From Daphnia pulex (Eukaryota > Arthropoda > Branchiopoda > Diplostraca > Daphniidae): 64,000 bases of DNA. Every line of letters starts with the position of its first letter. The first letter of the stretch is position 1. The position numbers were made by a program, and so were the translations under genes. The notes beneath the pieces are model-generated. The model saw only the letters and a program-made list of their open reading frames with translations. It was not told the origin of the DNA and ran no database searches. The stretch lies in contig NC_060021.1 in assembly GCF_021134715.1 (NCBI RefSeq), positions 5,518,001-5,582,000 of the forward strand. The letters are read 5' to 3'. This document shows, piece after piece, positions 48,141 to 59,210 of this stretch.

Positions 48141-48689
48141 TGTTCAGAAGCTAAATCAGAGCATAGGCCGGCAGTGGGTTTTCTCTTCAATGTATTGCGA
48201 GTAAAGATTTGTCTGCCAGAATGGCAGTATGACTATGAGAGTTAACGATGTTGACGTAGCAATGGTATAAGCGATGGTGCCTGAAAGGCAAAGATAGATT
48301 TTAGGAAATAAGAATAACATAATAAACAGAATAGGGCAATACCTGCGAAGCAGAAATAGAACAAAATGGCTCACAGGCTATTGACCACAGAAATAAGGCA
48401 AGGCAGAATAGTTCCAGGGTGAACAACGATAAGACAATGACACGAAATTAATAAATAATATATACATACAACACAACACGTTGGACTAACCTTGTGAGAC
48501 AAAGACCGAACAGAAATCACAGAAAGAAAGACAAGTAACGGTGATCTTCGAGAACAGAATGTCACACTCGACTTCAAAACGTGCAAGAAGCAGACGACTA
48601 ATAGGAAAATATAGTGACAGCGAGAAATAAAGGCGAGGACGTTGCCAGATTGCAATAAATCGACTCAGAGACGGAATTTCACCGGAACA
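48141..48689 (-). repeat. 5' LTR of the BEL/Pao element
   Basis: 549 bp, near-identical to the other LTR, with TG...CA ends inside TGTTC/GAACA inverted termini. It is the 5' LTR because the primer binding site lies directly beside it on the - strand. Confidence 0.93.
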
Positions 48690-48694
48690 GGTCC
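48690..48694. repeat. Target site duplication GGTCC (right)
   Basis: Second copy of the 5-bp duplication. It restores the 3' acceptor strand of the interrupted tRNA. Confidence 0.92.
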
Positions 48695-48761
48695 CAACGA
48701 GACTCGAGCTCGTGATCTCCTGCTTAGTAGGCAAGCGCTTTGCCATCTAAGCCATAGGATC
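48690..48761 (-). tRNA. tRNA with Thr body and Ser anticodon (ACT), at the retroelement edge
   Basis: Loop CTACTAA reads ACT. Acceptor GATCCTA has A2/C71; anticodon stem CTTGC with a T-G wobble. The retroelement sits directly at its 3' end and the target duplication restores the acceptor strand; base 73 would come from the LTR. Confidence 0.65.
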
Positions 48762-48947
48762 ACACACTTCCAATAAAGGAAAACAATTTCAAAAGTGGTC
48801 ATGACGTCACAACAGCAGTTTTACAATTGATTGCTTCTATTTTAAAGTTCCCAACTGTTCCACAGCACAAAGAACAATTTACAAAAAAAATCAACGAGAT
48901 TTTCAACGATACTACGAGTACTGGTCTCTTACTAGGAAGAGCAGATC

Positions 48948-49274
48948 TTTGTCATGATCATGATCTGATCATCATTTTTTAGCTTTTTCGTCCACTGTGT
49001 ACCTAGTATGGTTATACTGTGATGCACATTCTGTGTATGTACCAAATGGTATATCAACAAAATCATACCCCCGGGTATATTACTTTGACGTACAATCAGT
49101 ATATTAATGAATATACGCTGGTGGATCTACGATGAATATTCTTTATTTGATCCCATCCTAGATCCGAATAAATTTATACCTACGCTATACTATCGCCCCC
49201 AAATTGCGACCTGGATCTATTCATCCCATATTTACCTACATCATACATAAAGTGGATGGGCCGTGTTAGTAGGG
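48948..49274. other. Unrelated DNA segment inside the array (327 bp)
   Basis: This stretch does not match the unit or the retroelement. It starts with a TCATGATCATGA palindrome and is AT-rich, with CCCCCGGGTATA in the middle. It replaces about 290 bp of a unit, including one tRNA. I see no long reading frame, terminal inverted repeats or target duplication, and I do not recognise it. Confidence 0.75.
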
Positions 49275-49388
49275 TAGGACCAAAAATCTTTTTCATAGGA
49301 CAACAATTTTTAAATGTGGTCATGACGTCACAACAGCAGTTTTACAATTGATTACTTCTATTTTAAAGTTTCCAACTGTTCCACAGCA
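49275..49388 (-). repeat. Last inverted fragment of the satellite unit
   Basis: Matches the unit on the - strand from the first seven bases of the tRNA (seen as TAGGACC) through the TGACGTCA palindrome to CCACAGCA. The rest of this unit and nearly all of its tRNA are missing. Confidence 0.85.
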
Positions 49389-49407
49389 GAGACCAGTTGT
49401 CCTGTTC
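49389..49407. other. Filler at the inversion breakpoint
   Basis: A short joint between - and + orientated repeat. It contains GAGACCAG and TTGTCCTG, both near-copies of motifs found elsewhere in the unit, which suggests repair by template switching. Confidence 0.5.
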
Positions 49408-49584
49408 CTTCCTAGTAAGAGACCAGGACTCGTAGTATCGTTGAAAATCTCGTTGATTTTTTTGTAAATTGTTCTTTGTGCTGTGGAACAGTTGGGAACT
49501 TTAAAATAGAAGTAATCAATTGTAAAACTGCTGTTGTGACGTCATGACCACTTTTGAAATTGTTGTCCTATGAAAAAGTGTTGT

Positions 49585-49657
49585 GGTTCTATGGCTTAAA
49601 TGGCAAAGCGCCTGCCTAGTAAGCATGAGATCACGAGTTCGAGTCTCGTTGGGACCT
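49585..49657 (+). tRNA. tRNA-Thr(AGT)
   Basis: First + copy of the right block. GGTTCTA acceptor, D loop AAATGG, anticodon 3' strand GCATG (one mismatch). Confidence 0.72.
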
Positions 49658-50069
49658 GTAAGAAATGTCATCAAAATCATCCCGTGTCTCTTATAAATCA
49701 GAAAAAGAACTGATAGAATCGTTAAAATAAGTTCTATTATATAGCGCAGAATACCGTTAAATTGCTAGTTATAATGATTATTTTCTTGGTAGTCTAATTT
49801 TGACTGCCTACTCGGGCACAATTCGATAGGTATTTTCCATGCTGAAATTTAAACACCAAATCATAATAACTAATTGTGCAGCATGGATCTGCTCTTCCTA
49901 GTAAGAGACCAGGACTCGTAGTATCGTTGAAAATCTCGTTGATTTTTTTGTAAATTGTTCTTTATGCTGTGGAACAGTTGGGAACTTTAAAATAGAAGTA
50001 ATCAATTGTAAAACTGCTGTTGTGACGTCATGACCACTTTTGAAATTGTTCTCCTATGAAGAAAATCTG

Positions 50070-50142
50070 GGTCCTATGGCTTAGATGGCAAAGCGCCTGC
50101 CTAGTAAGCAGGAGATCACGAGTTCGAGTCTCGTTGGGACCT
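50070..50142 (+). tRNA. tRNA-Thr(AGT), consensus
   Basis: Perfect consensus; 3' flank shortened to GTCATCAAATCTCG. Confidence 0.96.
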
Positions 50143-50549
50143 GTAAGAAATGTCATCAAATCTCGTGTCACTTAGAAATCAGAAAAAGAACTGATAGAAT
50201 CGTTAAAACAAGTTCTATTTTAGCGCAGAATACCGTTAAATTGCTAGTTATAATGATTATTTTCTTGGTAGTCTAATTTTGACTGCCTACTCGGGCACAA
50301 TTCCATAGGTATTTTCCATGCTGAAATTTAAACACCAAATAATAATAACTAATGGTGCAGCATGGATCTGCTCTTCCTAGTAAGAGACCAGGACTCGTAG
50401 TATCGTTGAAAATCTCGTTGATTTTTTTGTAAATTGTTCTTTGTGCTGTGGAACAGTTGGGAACTTTAAAATAGAAGTAATCAATTGTAAAACTGCTTTT
50501 GTGATGTCATGACCACTTTTTAAATTGTTGTCCTATAACGCCGTTTTAT

Positions 50550-50622
50550 GTTCCTATGGCTTAGATGGCAAAGCGCCTGCCTAGTAAGCAGGAGATCACG
50601 AGTTCGAGTCTCGTTGGGACCT
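50550..50622 (+). tRNA. tRNA-Thr(AGT)
   Basis: GTTCCTA acceptor (T2/C71 mismatch); the rest is consensus. Confidence 0.82.
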
Positions 50623-51012
50623 GTAAGAAATGTCATCATAATCATCCCGTGTCTCTTATAAATTAGAAAAAGAACTGATAGATTCGTTAAAATAAGTTCT
50701 ATTATAGCGCAGAATACCGTTAAATTGCTAGTTATAATGATTATTTTCTTGGTAGTCTAATTTTGACTGCCTACTCGGGCACAATTCCATAGGTATTTTC
50801 CATGCTGAAATTTAAACACCAAATCATAATAACTAATTGTGCAGCATGGATCTGCTCTTCCTAGTAAGAGACCAGGACTAGTAGTATCGTTGAAAATCTC
50901 GTTGATTTTTTTGTAAATTGTTCTTTGTGCTGTGGAACAGTTGGGAACTTTAAAATAGAAGTAATCAATTGTAAAACTGCTGTTATGACGTCATGACCAC
51001 TTTTTGAATTGT

Positions 51013-51085
51013 TGTCCTATGGCTTAGATGGCAAAGCGCCTGCCTAGTAAGCAGGAGATCACGAGTTCGTGTCTCGATGGGACCT
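51013..51085 (+). tRNA. tRNA-Thr(AGT), 5' flank deleted
   Basis: A 21-bp deletion between two GTCCTATG repeats joins the upstream motif to the tRNA, leaving T1 (TGTCCTA). Also TTCGTGT and A49/A65. Confidence 0.62.
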
Positions 51086-51496
51086 GTAAGAAATGTCATC
51101 ATAATCATCCCGTGTCTCTTAGAATTCAGAAAAAGAACTTATAGAATCAATAAAATAAGTTTTATTTTAGCGCAGAATACCGTTAAATTGCTAGTTATAA
51201 TGATTATTTTCTTGGTAGTCTAATTTTGACTGCCTACTCGGGCACAATTCCATAGGTATTTTCCATGCTGAAATTTAAACACCAAATCATAATAACTAAT
51301 GGTGCAGCATGGATCTGCTCTTCCTAGTAAGAGACCAGGACTCGTAGTATCGTTGAAAATCTCGTTGATTTTTTTTTAAATTGTTCTTTGTGCTGTGGAA
51401 CAGTTGGGAACTTTAAAATAGAAGTAATCAATTGTAAAACTGCTTTTGTGACGTCATGACCACTTTCGAAATTGTTGTCCTATGAAAAAGTGTTGT

Positions 51497-51569
51497 GGTT
51501 TTATGGCTTAGATGGCAAAGCGCCTGCCTAGTAAGCAGGAGATCACGAGTTCGAGTCTCGTTGGGACCT
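51497..51569 (+). tRNA. tRNA-Thr(AGT)
   Basis: GGTTTTA acceptor with three T-G wobbles in a row; other arms consensus. Confidence 0.85.
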
Positions 51570-51980
51570 GTAAAAAATGTCATCAAAATCAACCCGTGTC
51601 TCTTAGGAAACAGAAAAAGAACTGATAGAATCGTTAAAATAAGTTCTATTATAGCGCAGAATACCGTTAAATTGCTAGTTATAATGATTATTTTCTTGGT
51701 AGTCTAATTTTGACTGCCTACTCGGGCACAATTCCATAGGTATTTTCCATGCTGAAATTTAAACACCAAATCATAATAACTAATTGTGCAGCATGGATCT
51801 GCTCTTCCTAGTAAGAGACCAGGACTAGTAGTATCGTTGAAAATCTCGTTGATTTTTTTGTAAATTGTTCTTTGTGCTGTGGAACAGTTGGGAACTTTAA
51901 AATAGAAGTAATCAATTGTAAAACTGCTGTTATGACGTCATGACCACTTTTTGAATTGTTGTCCTATGAAGCCGTTTTAT

Positions 51981-52053
51981 GGTCCTATGGCTTAGATGGC
52001 AAAGCGCCTGCCTAGTAAGCAGGAGATCACGAGTTCGTGTCTCGTTGGGACCT
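51981..52053 (+). tRNA. tRNA-Thr(AGT), T58 variant
   Basis: Consensus apart from the TTCGTGT T loop. Confidence 0.75.
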
Positions 52054-52464
52054 GTAAGAAATGTCATCATAATCATCCCGTGTCTCTTAGAATTCAGAAA
52101 AAGAACTTATAGAATCAATAAAATAAGTTTTATTTTAGCGCAGAATACCGTTAAATTGCTAGTTATAATGATTATTTTCTTGGTAGTCTAATATTGACTG
52201 CCTACTCGGGCACAATTCCATAGGTATTTTCCATGCTGAAATTTAAACACCAAATCATAATAACTAATTGTGCAGCATGGATCTGCTCTTCCTAGTAAGA
52301 GACCAGGACTAGTAGTATCGTTGAAAATCTCGTTGATTTTTTTGTAAATTGTTCTTTGTGCTGTGGAACAGTTTGGAACTTTAAATTAGAAGTAATCAAT
52401 TGTAAAACTGCTGTTATGACGTCATGACCACTTTTTAAATTGTTGTCCTATGAAGCCGTTTTAT

Positions 52465-52537
52465 GGTCCTATGGCTTAGATGGCAAAGCGCCTGCCTAGT
52501 AAGCAGGAGATCACGAGTTCGTGTCTCGATGTGACCT
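52465..52537 (+). tRNA. tRNA-Thr(AGT), T58 variant
   Basis: TTCGTGT T loop, CTCGA T stem end and TGTGACC acceptor end. Confidence 0.65.
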
Positions 52538-52948
52538 GTTAGAAATTTCATCATAATCATCCCGTGTCTCTTAGAATTCAGAAAAAGAACTTATAGAATC
52601 AATAAAATAAGTTTTATTTTAGCGCAGAATACCGTTAAATTGCTAGTTATAATGATTATTTTCTTGGTAGTCTAATTTTGACTGCCTACTCGGGCACAAT
52701 TCCATAGGTATTTTCCATGCTGAAATTTAAACACCAAATCATAATAACTAATGGTGCAGCATGGATCTGCTCTTCCTAGTAAGAGACCAGGACTCGTAGT
52801 ATCGTTGAAAATCTCGCTGATTTTTTTGTAAATTGTTCTTTGTGCTGTGGAACAGTTGGGAACTTTAAAATAGAAGTAATCAATTGTAAAACTGCTTTTG
52901 TGATGTCATGACCACTTTTTAAATTGTTGTCCTATGAAGCCGTTTTAT

Positions 52949-53021
52949 GGTCCTATGGCTTAGATGGCAAAGCGCCTGCCTAGTAAGCAGGAGATCACGA
53001 GTTCGAGTCTCGTTGGGACCT
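52949..53021 (+). tRNA. tRNA-Thr(AGT), consensus
   Basis: Perfect consensus; short 3' flank as at 50070. Confidence 0.96.
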
Positions 53022-53428
53022 GTAAGAAATGTCATCAAATCTCGTGTCACTTAGAAATCAGAAAAAGAACTGATAGAATCGTTAAAACAAGTTCTATTTT
53101 AGCGCAGAATACCGTTAAATTGCTAGTTATAATGATTATTTTCTTGGTAGTCTAATTTTGACTGCCTACTCGGGCACAATTCCATAGGTATTTTCCATGC
53201 TGAAATTTAAACACCAAATAATAATAACTAATGGTGCAGCATGGATCTGCTCTTCCTAGTAAGAGACCAGGACTCGTAGTATCGTTGAAAATCTCGTTGA
53301 TTTTTTTGTAAATTGTTCTTTGTGCTGTGGAACAGTTGGGAACTTTAAAATAGAAGTAATCAATTGTAAAACTGCTTTTGTGATGTCATGACCACTTTTT
53401 AAATTGTTGTCCTATGAAGCCGTTTTAT

Positions 53429-53501
53429 GGTCCTATGGCTTAGATGGCAAAGCGCCTGCCTAGTAAGCAGGAGATCACGAGTTCGACTCTCGTTGGGACC
53501 T
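53429..53501 (+). tRNA. tRNA-Thr(AGT)
   Basis: Consensus except T loop TTCGACT (C59); upstream palindrome is TGATGTCA. Confidence 0.92.
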
Positions 53502-53912
53502 GTAAGAAATGTCATCATAATCATCCCGTGTCTCTTATAAATTAGAAAAAGAACTGATAGATTCGTTAAAATAAGTTCTATTATAGCGCAGAATACCGTT
53601 AAATTGCTAGTTATAAAGATTATTTTCTTGGTAGTCTAATTTTGACTGCCTACTCGGGCACCATTCCATAGGTATTTTCCATGCTGAAATTTAAACACCA
53701 AATCATAATAACTAATTGTGCAGCATGGATCTGCTCTTCCTAGTAAGAGACCAGGACTAGTAGTATCGTTGAAAATCTCGTTGATTTTTTTGTAAATTGT
53801 TCTTTGTGCTGTGGAACAGTTGGGAACTTTAAAATAGAAGTAATCAATTGTAAAACTGCTTTTGTGATGTCATGACCACTTTTTAAATTGTTGTCCTATG
53901 AAGACGTTTTAT

Positions 53913-53985
53913 GGTCCTATGGCTTAGATGGCAAAGCGCCTGCCTAGTAAGCAGGAGATCACGAGTTCGAGTCTCGTTGGGACCT
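53913..53985 (+). tRNA. tRNA-Thr(AGT), consensus
   Basis: Perfect consensus; upstream palindrome is TGATGTCA. Confidence 0.96.
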
Positions 53986-54395
53986 GTAAGAAATGTCATC
54001 ATAATCATCCCGTGTCTCTTATAAATTAGAAAAAGAACTGATAGATTCGTTAAAATAAGTTCTATTATAGCGCAGAATACCGTTAAATTGCTAGTTATAA
54101 TGATTATTTTCTTGGTAGTCTAATTTTGACTGCCTACTCGGGCACAATTCCATAGGTATTTTCCATGCTGAAATTTAAACACCAAATCATAATAACTAAT
54201 TGTGCAGCATGGATCTGCTCTTCCTAGTAAGAGACCACGACTAGTAGTATCGTTGAAAATCTCGTTGATTTTTTTGTAAATTGTTCTTTATGCTGTGGAA
54301 CAGTTGGGAACTTTAAAATAGAAGTAATCAATTGTAAAACTGCTGTTGTGACGTCATGACCACTTTTGAAATTGTTCTCCTATGAAGAAAATCTG

Positions 54396-54468
54396 GGTCC
54401 TATGGCTTAGATGGCAAAGCGCCTGCCTAGTAAGCAGGAGATCACGAGTTCGAGTCTCGTTGGGACCT
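54396..54468 (+). tRNA. tRNA-Thr(AGT), consensus
   Basis: Perfect consensus; 5' flank GAAGAAAATCTG as at 50070. Confidence 0.96.
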
Positions 54469-54858
54469 GTAAGAAATGTCATCATAATCATCCCGTGTCT
54501 CTTATAAATTAGAAAAAGAACTGATAGATTCGTTAAAATAAGTTCTATTATAGCGCAGAATACCGTTAAATTGCTAGTTATAATGATTATTTTCTTGGTA
54601 GTCTAATTTTGACTGCCTACTCGGGCACAATTCCATAGGTATTTTCCATGCTGAAATTTAAACACCAAATCATAATAACTAATTGTGCAGCATGGATCTG
54701 CTCTTCCTAGTAAGAGACCAGGACTAGTAGTATCGTTGAAAATCTCGTTGATTTTTTTGATAATTGTTCTTTGTGCTGTGGAACAGTTGGGAACTTTAAA
54801 ATAGAAGTAATCAATTGTAAAACTGCTGTTATGACGTCATGACCACTTTTTGAATTGT

Positions 54859-54931
54859 TGTCCTATGGCTTAGATGGCAAAGCGCCTGCCTAGTAAGCAG
54901 GAGATCACGAGTTCGTGTCTCGATGGGACCT
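54859..54931 (+). tRNA. tRNA-Thr(AGT), 5' flank deleted
   Basis: Duplicate of the copy at 51013 (3846 bp away) with the same 21-bp deletion and T58. Confidence 0.62.
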
Positions 54932-55342
54932 GTAAGAAATGTCATCATAATCATCCCGTGTCTCTTAGAATTCAGAAAAAGAACTTATAGAATCAATAAA
55001 ATAAGTTTTATTTTAGCGCAGAATACCGTTAAATTGCTAGTTATAATGATTATTTTCTTGGTAGTCTAATTTTGACTGCCTACTCGGGCACAATTCCATA
55101 GGTATTTTCCATGCTGAAATTTAAACACCAAATCATAATAACTAATGGTGCAGCATGGATCTGCTCTTCCTAGTAAGAGACCAGGACTCGTAGTATCGTT
55201 GAAAATCTCGTTGATTTTTTTTTAAATTGTTCTTTGTGCTGTGGAACAGTTGGGAACTTTAAAATAGAAGTAATCAATTGTAAAACTGCTTTTGTGACGT
55301 CATGACCACTTTCGAAATTGTTGTCCTATGAAAAAGTGTTGT

Positions 55343-55415
55343 GGTTTTATGGCTTAGATGGCAAAGCGCCTGCCTAGTAAGCAGGAGATCACGAGTTCGA
55401 GTCTCGTTGGGACCT
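55343..55415 (+). tRNA. tRNA-Thr(AGT)
   Basis: Duplicate of the copy at 51497, GGTTTTA acceptor. Confidence 0.85.
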
Positions 55416-55826
55416 GTAAAAAATGTCATCAAAATCATCCCGTGTCTCTTAGAAAACAGAAAAAGAACTGATAGAATCGTTAAAATAAGTTCTATTATAG
55501 CGCAGAATACCGTTAAATTGCTAGTTATAATGATTATTTTCTTGGTAGTCTAATTTTGACTGCCTACTCGGGCACAATTCCATAGGTATTTTCCATGCTG
55601 AAATTTAAACACCAAATCATAATAACTAATTGTGCAGCATGGATCTGCTCTTCCTAGTAAGAGACCAGGACTAGTAGTATCGTTGAAAATCTCGTTGATT
55701 TTTTTGTAAATTGTTCTTTGTGCTGTGGAACAGTTGGGAACTTTAAAATAGAAGTAATCAATTGTAAAACTGCTGTTATGACGTCATGACCACTTTTTGA
55801 ATTGTTGTCCTATGAAGCCGTTTTAT

Positions 55827-55899
55827 GGTCCTATGGCTTAGATGGCAAAGCGCCTGCCTAGTAAGCAGGAGATCACGAGTTCGTGTCTCGATGGGACCT
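55827..55899 (+). tRNA. tRNA-Thr(AGT), T58 variant
   Basis: Paralogue of the copy at 51981, here also with CTCGA (A49/A65). Confidence 0.7.
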
Positions 55900-56310
55900 G
55901 TAAGAAATGTCATCATAATCATCCCGTGTCTCTTAGAATTCAGAAAAAGAACTTATAGAATCAATAAAATAAGTTTTATTTTAGCGCAGAATACCGTTAA
56001 ATTGCTAGTTATAATGATTATTTTCTTGGTAGTCTAATATTGACTGCCTACTCGGGCACAATTCCATAGGTATTTTCCATGCTGAAATTTAAACACCAAA
56101 TCATAATAACTAATTGTGCAGCATGGATCTGCACTTCCTAGTAAGAGACCAGGACTAGTAGTATCGTTGAAAATCTCGTTGATTTTTTTGTAAATTGTTC
56201 TTTGTGCTGTGGAACAGTTTGGAACTTTAAATTAGAAGTAATCAATTGTAAAACTGCTGTTATGACGTCATGACCACTTTTTAAATTGTTGTCCTATGAA
56301 GCCGTTTTAT

Positions 56311-56383
56311 GGTCCTATGGCTTAGATGGCAAAGCGCCTGCCTAGTAAGCAGGAGATCACGAGTTCGTGTCTCGATGTGACCT
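56311..56383 (+). tRNA. tRNA-Thr(AGT), T58 variant
   Basis: Duplicate of the copy at 52465. Confidence 0.65.
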
Positions 56384-56796
56384 GTTAGAAATGTCATCAT
56401 AATCATCCCGTGTCTCTTAGAATTCAGAAAAAGAACTTATAGAATCAATAAAATAAGTTTTATTTTAGCGCAGAATACCGTTAAATTGCTAGTTATAATG
56501 ATTATTTTCTTGGTAGTCTAATTTTGACTGCCTACTCGGGCACAATTCCATAGGTATTTTCCATGCTGAAATTTAAACACCAAATCATAATAACTAATGG
56601 TGCAGCATGGATCTGCTCTTCCTAGTAAGAGACCAGGACTCGTAGTATCGTTGAAAATCTCGCTGATTTTTTTGTAAATTGTTCTTTGTGCTGTGGAACA
56701 GTTGGGAACTTTAAAATAGAAGTAATCAATTGTAAAACTGCTTTTGTGACGTCATGACCACTTTTTTAATTGTTGTCCTATGAACCCGTTTTGTGT

Positions 56797-56869
56797 GGTC
56801 TTATGGCTTAGATGGCAAAGCGCCTGCCTAGTAAGCAGGAAATCACGACTTCGAGTCTCATTGGGACCT
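56797..56869 (+). tRNA. tRNA-Thr(AGT)
   Basis: GGTCTTA acceptor (T5-G68 wobble), variable loop AAATC, ACGAC T stem and CTCAT (two T-stem mismatches). Confidence 0.65.
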
Positions 56870-57276
56870 GTAAGAAATGTCATCAAATCTCGTGTCACTT
56901 AGAAATCAGAAAAAGAACTGATAGAATCGTTAAAACAAGTTCTATTTTAGCGCAGAATACCGTTAAATTGCTAGTTATAATGATTATTTTCTTGGTAGTC
57001 TAATTTTGACTGCCTACTCGGGCACAATTCCATAGGTATTTTCCATGCTGAAATTTAAACACCAAATCATAATAACTAATGGTGCAGCATGGATCTGCTC
57101 TTCCTAGTAAGAGACCAGGACTCGTAGTATCGTTGAAAATCTCGTTGATTTTTTTTTAAATGGTTCTTTGTGCTGTGGAACAGTTGGGAACTTTAAAATA
57201 GAAGTAATCAATTGTAAAACTGCTTTTGTGACGTCATGACCACTTTTGAAATTGTTGTCTTATGAAAAAGTGTTGT

Positions 57277-57349
57277 GGTTCTATGGCTTAGATGGCAAAG
57301 CGCCTGCCTAGTAAGCAGGAGATCACGAGTTCGAGTCTCGTTGGGACCT
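57277..57349 (+). tRNA. tRNA-Thr(AGT), near consensus
   Basis: GGTTCTA acceptor (T4-G69 wobble) is the only change. Confidence 0.94.
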
Positions 57350-57762
57350 GTAAGAAATGTCATCAAAATCATCCCGTGTCTCTTAGAATTCAGAAAAAGA
57401 ACCGATAGAATCGTTAAAATAAGTTCTTTTTTAGCGCAGAATACCGTTAAATTGCTAGTTATAATGATTATTTTCTTGGTAGTCTAATTTTGACTGCCTA
57501 CTCGGGCACAATTCCATAGGTATTTTCCATGCTGAAATTTAAACACCAAATCATAATAACTAATGGTGCAGCATGGATCTGCTCTTCCTAGTAAGAGACC
57601 AGGACTCGTAGTATCGTTGAAAATCTCGTTGATTTTTTTGTAAATTGTTCTTTGTGCTATGGAACAGTTGGGAACTTTAAAATAGAAGTAATCAATTGTA
57701 AAACTGCTTTTGTGACGTCATGACCACTTTTTTAATTGTTGTCCTATGAACCCGTTTTGTGT

Positions 57763-57835
57763 GGTCTTATGGCTTAGATGGCAAAGCGCCTGCCTAGTAA
57801 GCAGGAAATCACGACTTCGAGTCTCGTTGGGACCT
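57763..57835 (+). tRNA. tRNA-Thr(AGT)
   Basis: Like the copy at 56797 but T stem 3' strand is CTCGT, leaving only C53/C61. Confidence 0.75.
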
Positions 57836-58242
57836 GTAAGAAATGTCATCAAATCTCGTGTCACTTAGAAATCAGAAAAAGAACTGATAGAATCGTTAAA
57901 ACAAGTTCTATTTTAGCGCAGAATACCGTTAAATTGCTAGTTATAATGATTATTTTCTTGGTAGTCTAATTTTGACTGCCTACTCGGGCACAATTCCATA
58001 GGTATTTTCCATGCTGAAATTTAAACACCAAATCATAATAACTAATGGTGCAGCATGGATCTGCTCTTCCTAGTAAGAGACCAGGACTCGTAGTATCGTT
58101 GAAAATCTCGTTGATTTTTTTTTAAATTGTTCTTTGTGCTGTGGAACAGTTGGGAACTTTAAAATAGAAGTAATCAATTGTAAAACTGCTTTTGTGATGT
58201 CATGACCACTTTTGAAATTGTTGTCCTATGAAAAAGTGTTGT

Positions 58243-58314
58243 GGTTCTATGGCTTAGATGGCAAAGCGCCTGCCTAGTAAGAAGAGATCACGAGTTCGAG
58301 TCTCGTTGGGACCT
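58243..58314 (+). tRNA. tRNA-Thr(AGT), one base short
   Basis: 72 nt: the 3' anticodon strand reads GAAGAGATC, one base short, so the anticodon stem is broken. T arm and acceptor intact. Confidence 0.6.
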
Positions 58315-58726
58315 GTAAGAAATGTCATCAAAATCATCCCGTGTCTCTTAGAAAACAGAAAAAGAACTGATAGAATCGTTAAAATAAGTTCTATTATAGC
58401 GCAGAATACCGTTAAATTGCTAGTTATAATGATTATTTTCTTGGTAGTCTTAATTTTGACTGCCTACTCGGGCACAATTCCATAGGTATTTTCCATGCTG
58501 AAATTTAAATACCAAATCATAATAACTAATTGTCCAGCATGGATCTTCTCTTCCTAGTAAGAGACCAGGACTCGTAATATCGTTAAAAATCTCGTTGATT
58601 TTTTTGTAAATTGTTCTTTGTGCTTTGGAACAGTTGGGAACTTTAAAATAGAAGTAATCAATTGTAAAACTGCTTTTGTGACGTCATGACCACTTTTCAA
58701 ATTGTTGTCCTATGAAAAAGTGTTGT

Positions 58727-58799
58727 GGTTCTATGGCTTAGATGGCAAAGCGCCTGCCTAGTAAGCAGCAGAACACGAGTTCGAGTCTCACTGGGACCT
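58727..58799 (+). tRNA. tRNA-Thr(AGT)
   Basis: GCAGC stem (C27/C43), variable loop AGAAC, CTCAC T stem (two mismatches). Confidence 0.65.
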
Positions 58800-59210
58800 G
58801 TAAGAAATGTCATCATAATCATCCCGTGTCTCTTAGAATTCAGAAAAAGAACTGATAGAATCGTTAAAATAAGTTCTTTTTTAGCGCAGAATACCGTTAA
58901 ATTGCTAGTTATAATGATTATTTTCTTGGTAGTCTAATTTTGACTGCCTACTCGGGCACAATTCCATAGGTATTTTCCATGCTGAAATTTAAACACCAAA
59001 TCATAATAACTAATGGTGCAGCATGGATCTGCTCTTCCTAGTAAGAGACCAGGACTCGTAGTATCGTTGAAAATCTCGCTGATTTTTTTGTAAATTGTTC
59101 TTTGTGCTGTGGAACAGTTGGGAACTTTAAAATAGAAGTAATCAATTGTAAAACTGCTTTTGTTATGTCATGACCACTTTTTAAATTGTTGTCCTATGAA
59201 GCCGTTTTAT

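Larger units (their letters stand above)
44360..48689 (-). mobile_element. BEL/Pao LTR retrotransposon copy, broken
   Basis: A 4.33-kb element on the - strand, bounded by two near-identical LTRs with TGTTC...GAACA ends and a 5-bp GGTCC target duplication. Inside, in transcription order: a primer binding site, a repeat-rich leader, a gag-like region with coiled coil and Cys-rich C-terminus, a protease-like region with the family's typical spacing, short stretches resembling the start of the BEL pol reverse-transcriptase region, and a purine tract before the 3' LTR. The interior is far shorter than a full BEL element and the copy is broken. The LTRs differ by about six substitutions and one indel (about 1%), so the insertion is young. 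Family call rests on the gag Cys motif and the protease region. Confidence 0.88.
48690..48947 (-). repeat. Inverted block of the tRNA-Thr satellite, part 2
   Basis: Continuation of the inverted unit split by the retroelement. It holds the tRNA body, the TGACGTCA palindrome and the poly-T spacer (seen as poly-A here), and stops at GCAGATC where unrelated DNA begins. Confidence 0.93.

Noticed and set aside
44360-48689. Ty3/gypsy or Copia assignment of the LTR element
   Set aside because: The gag Cys-rich region and protease segment fit BEL/Pao better, although the call is by eye.
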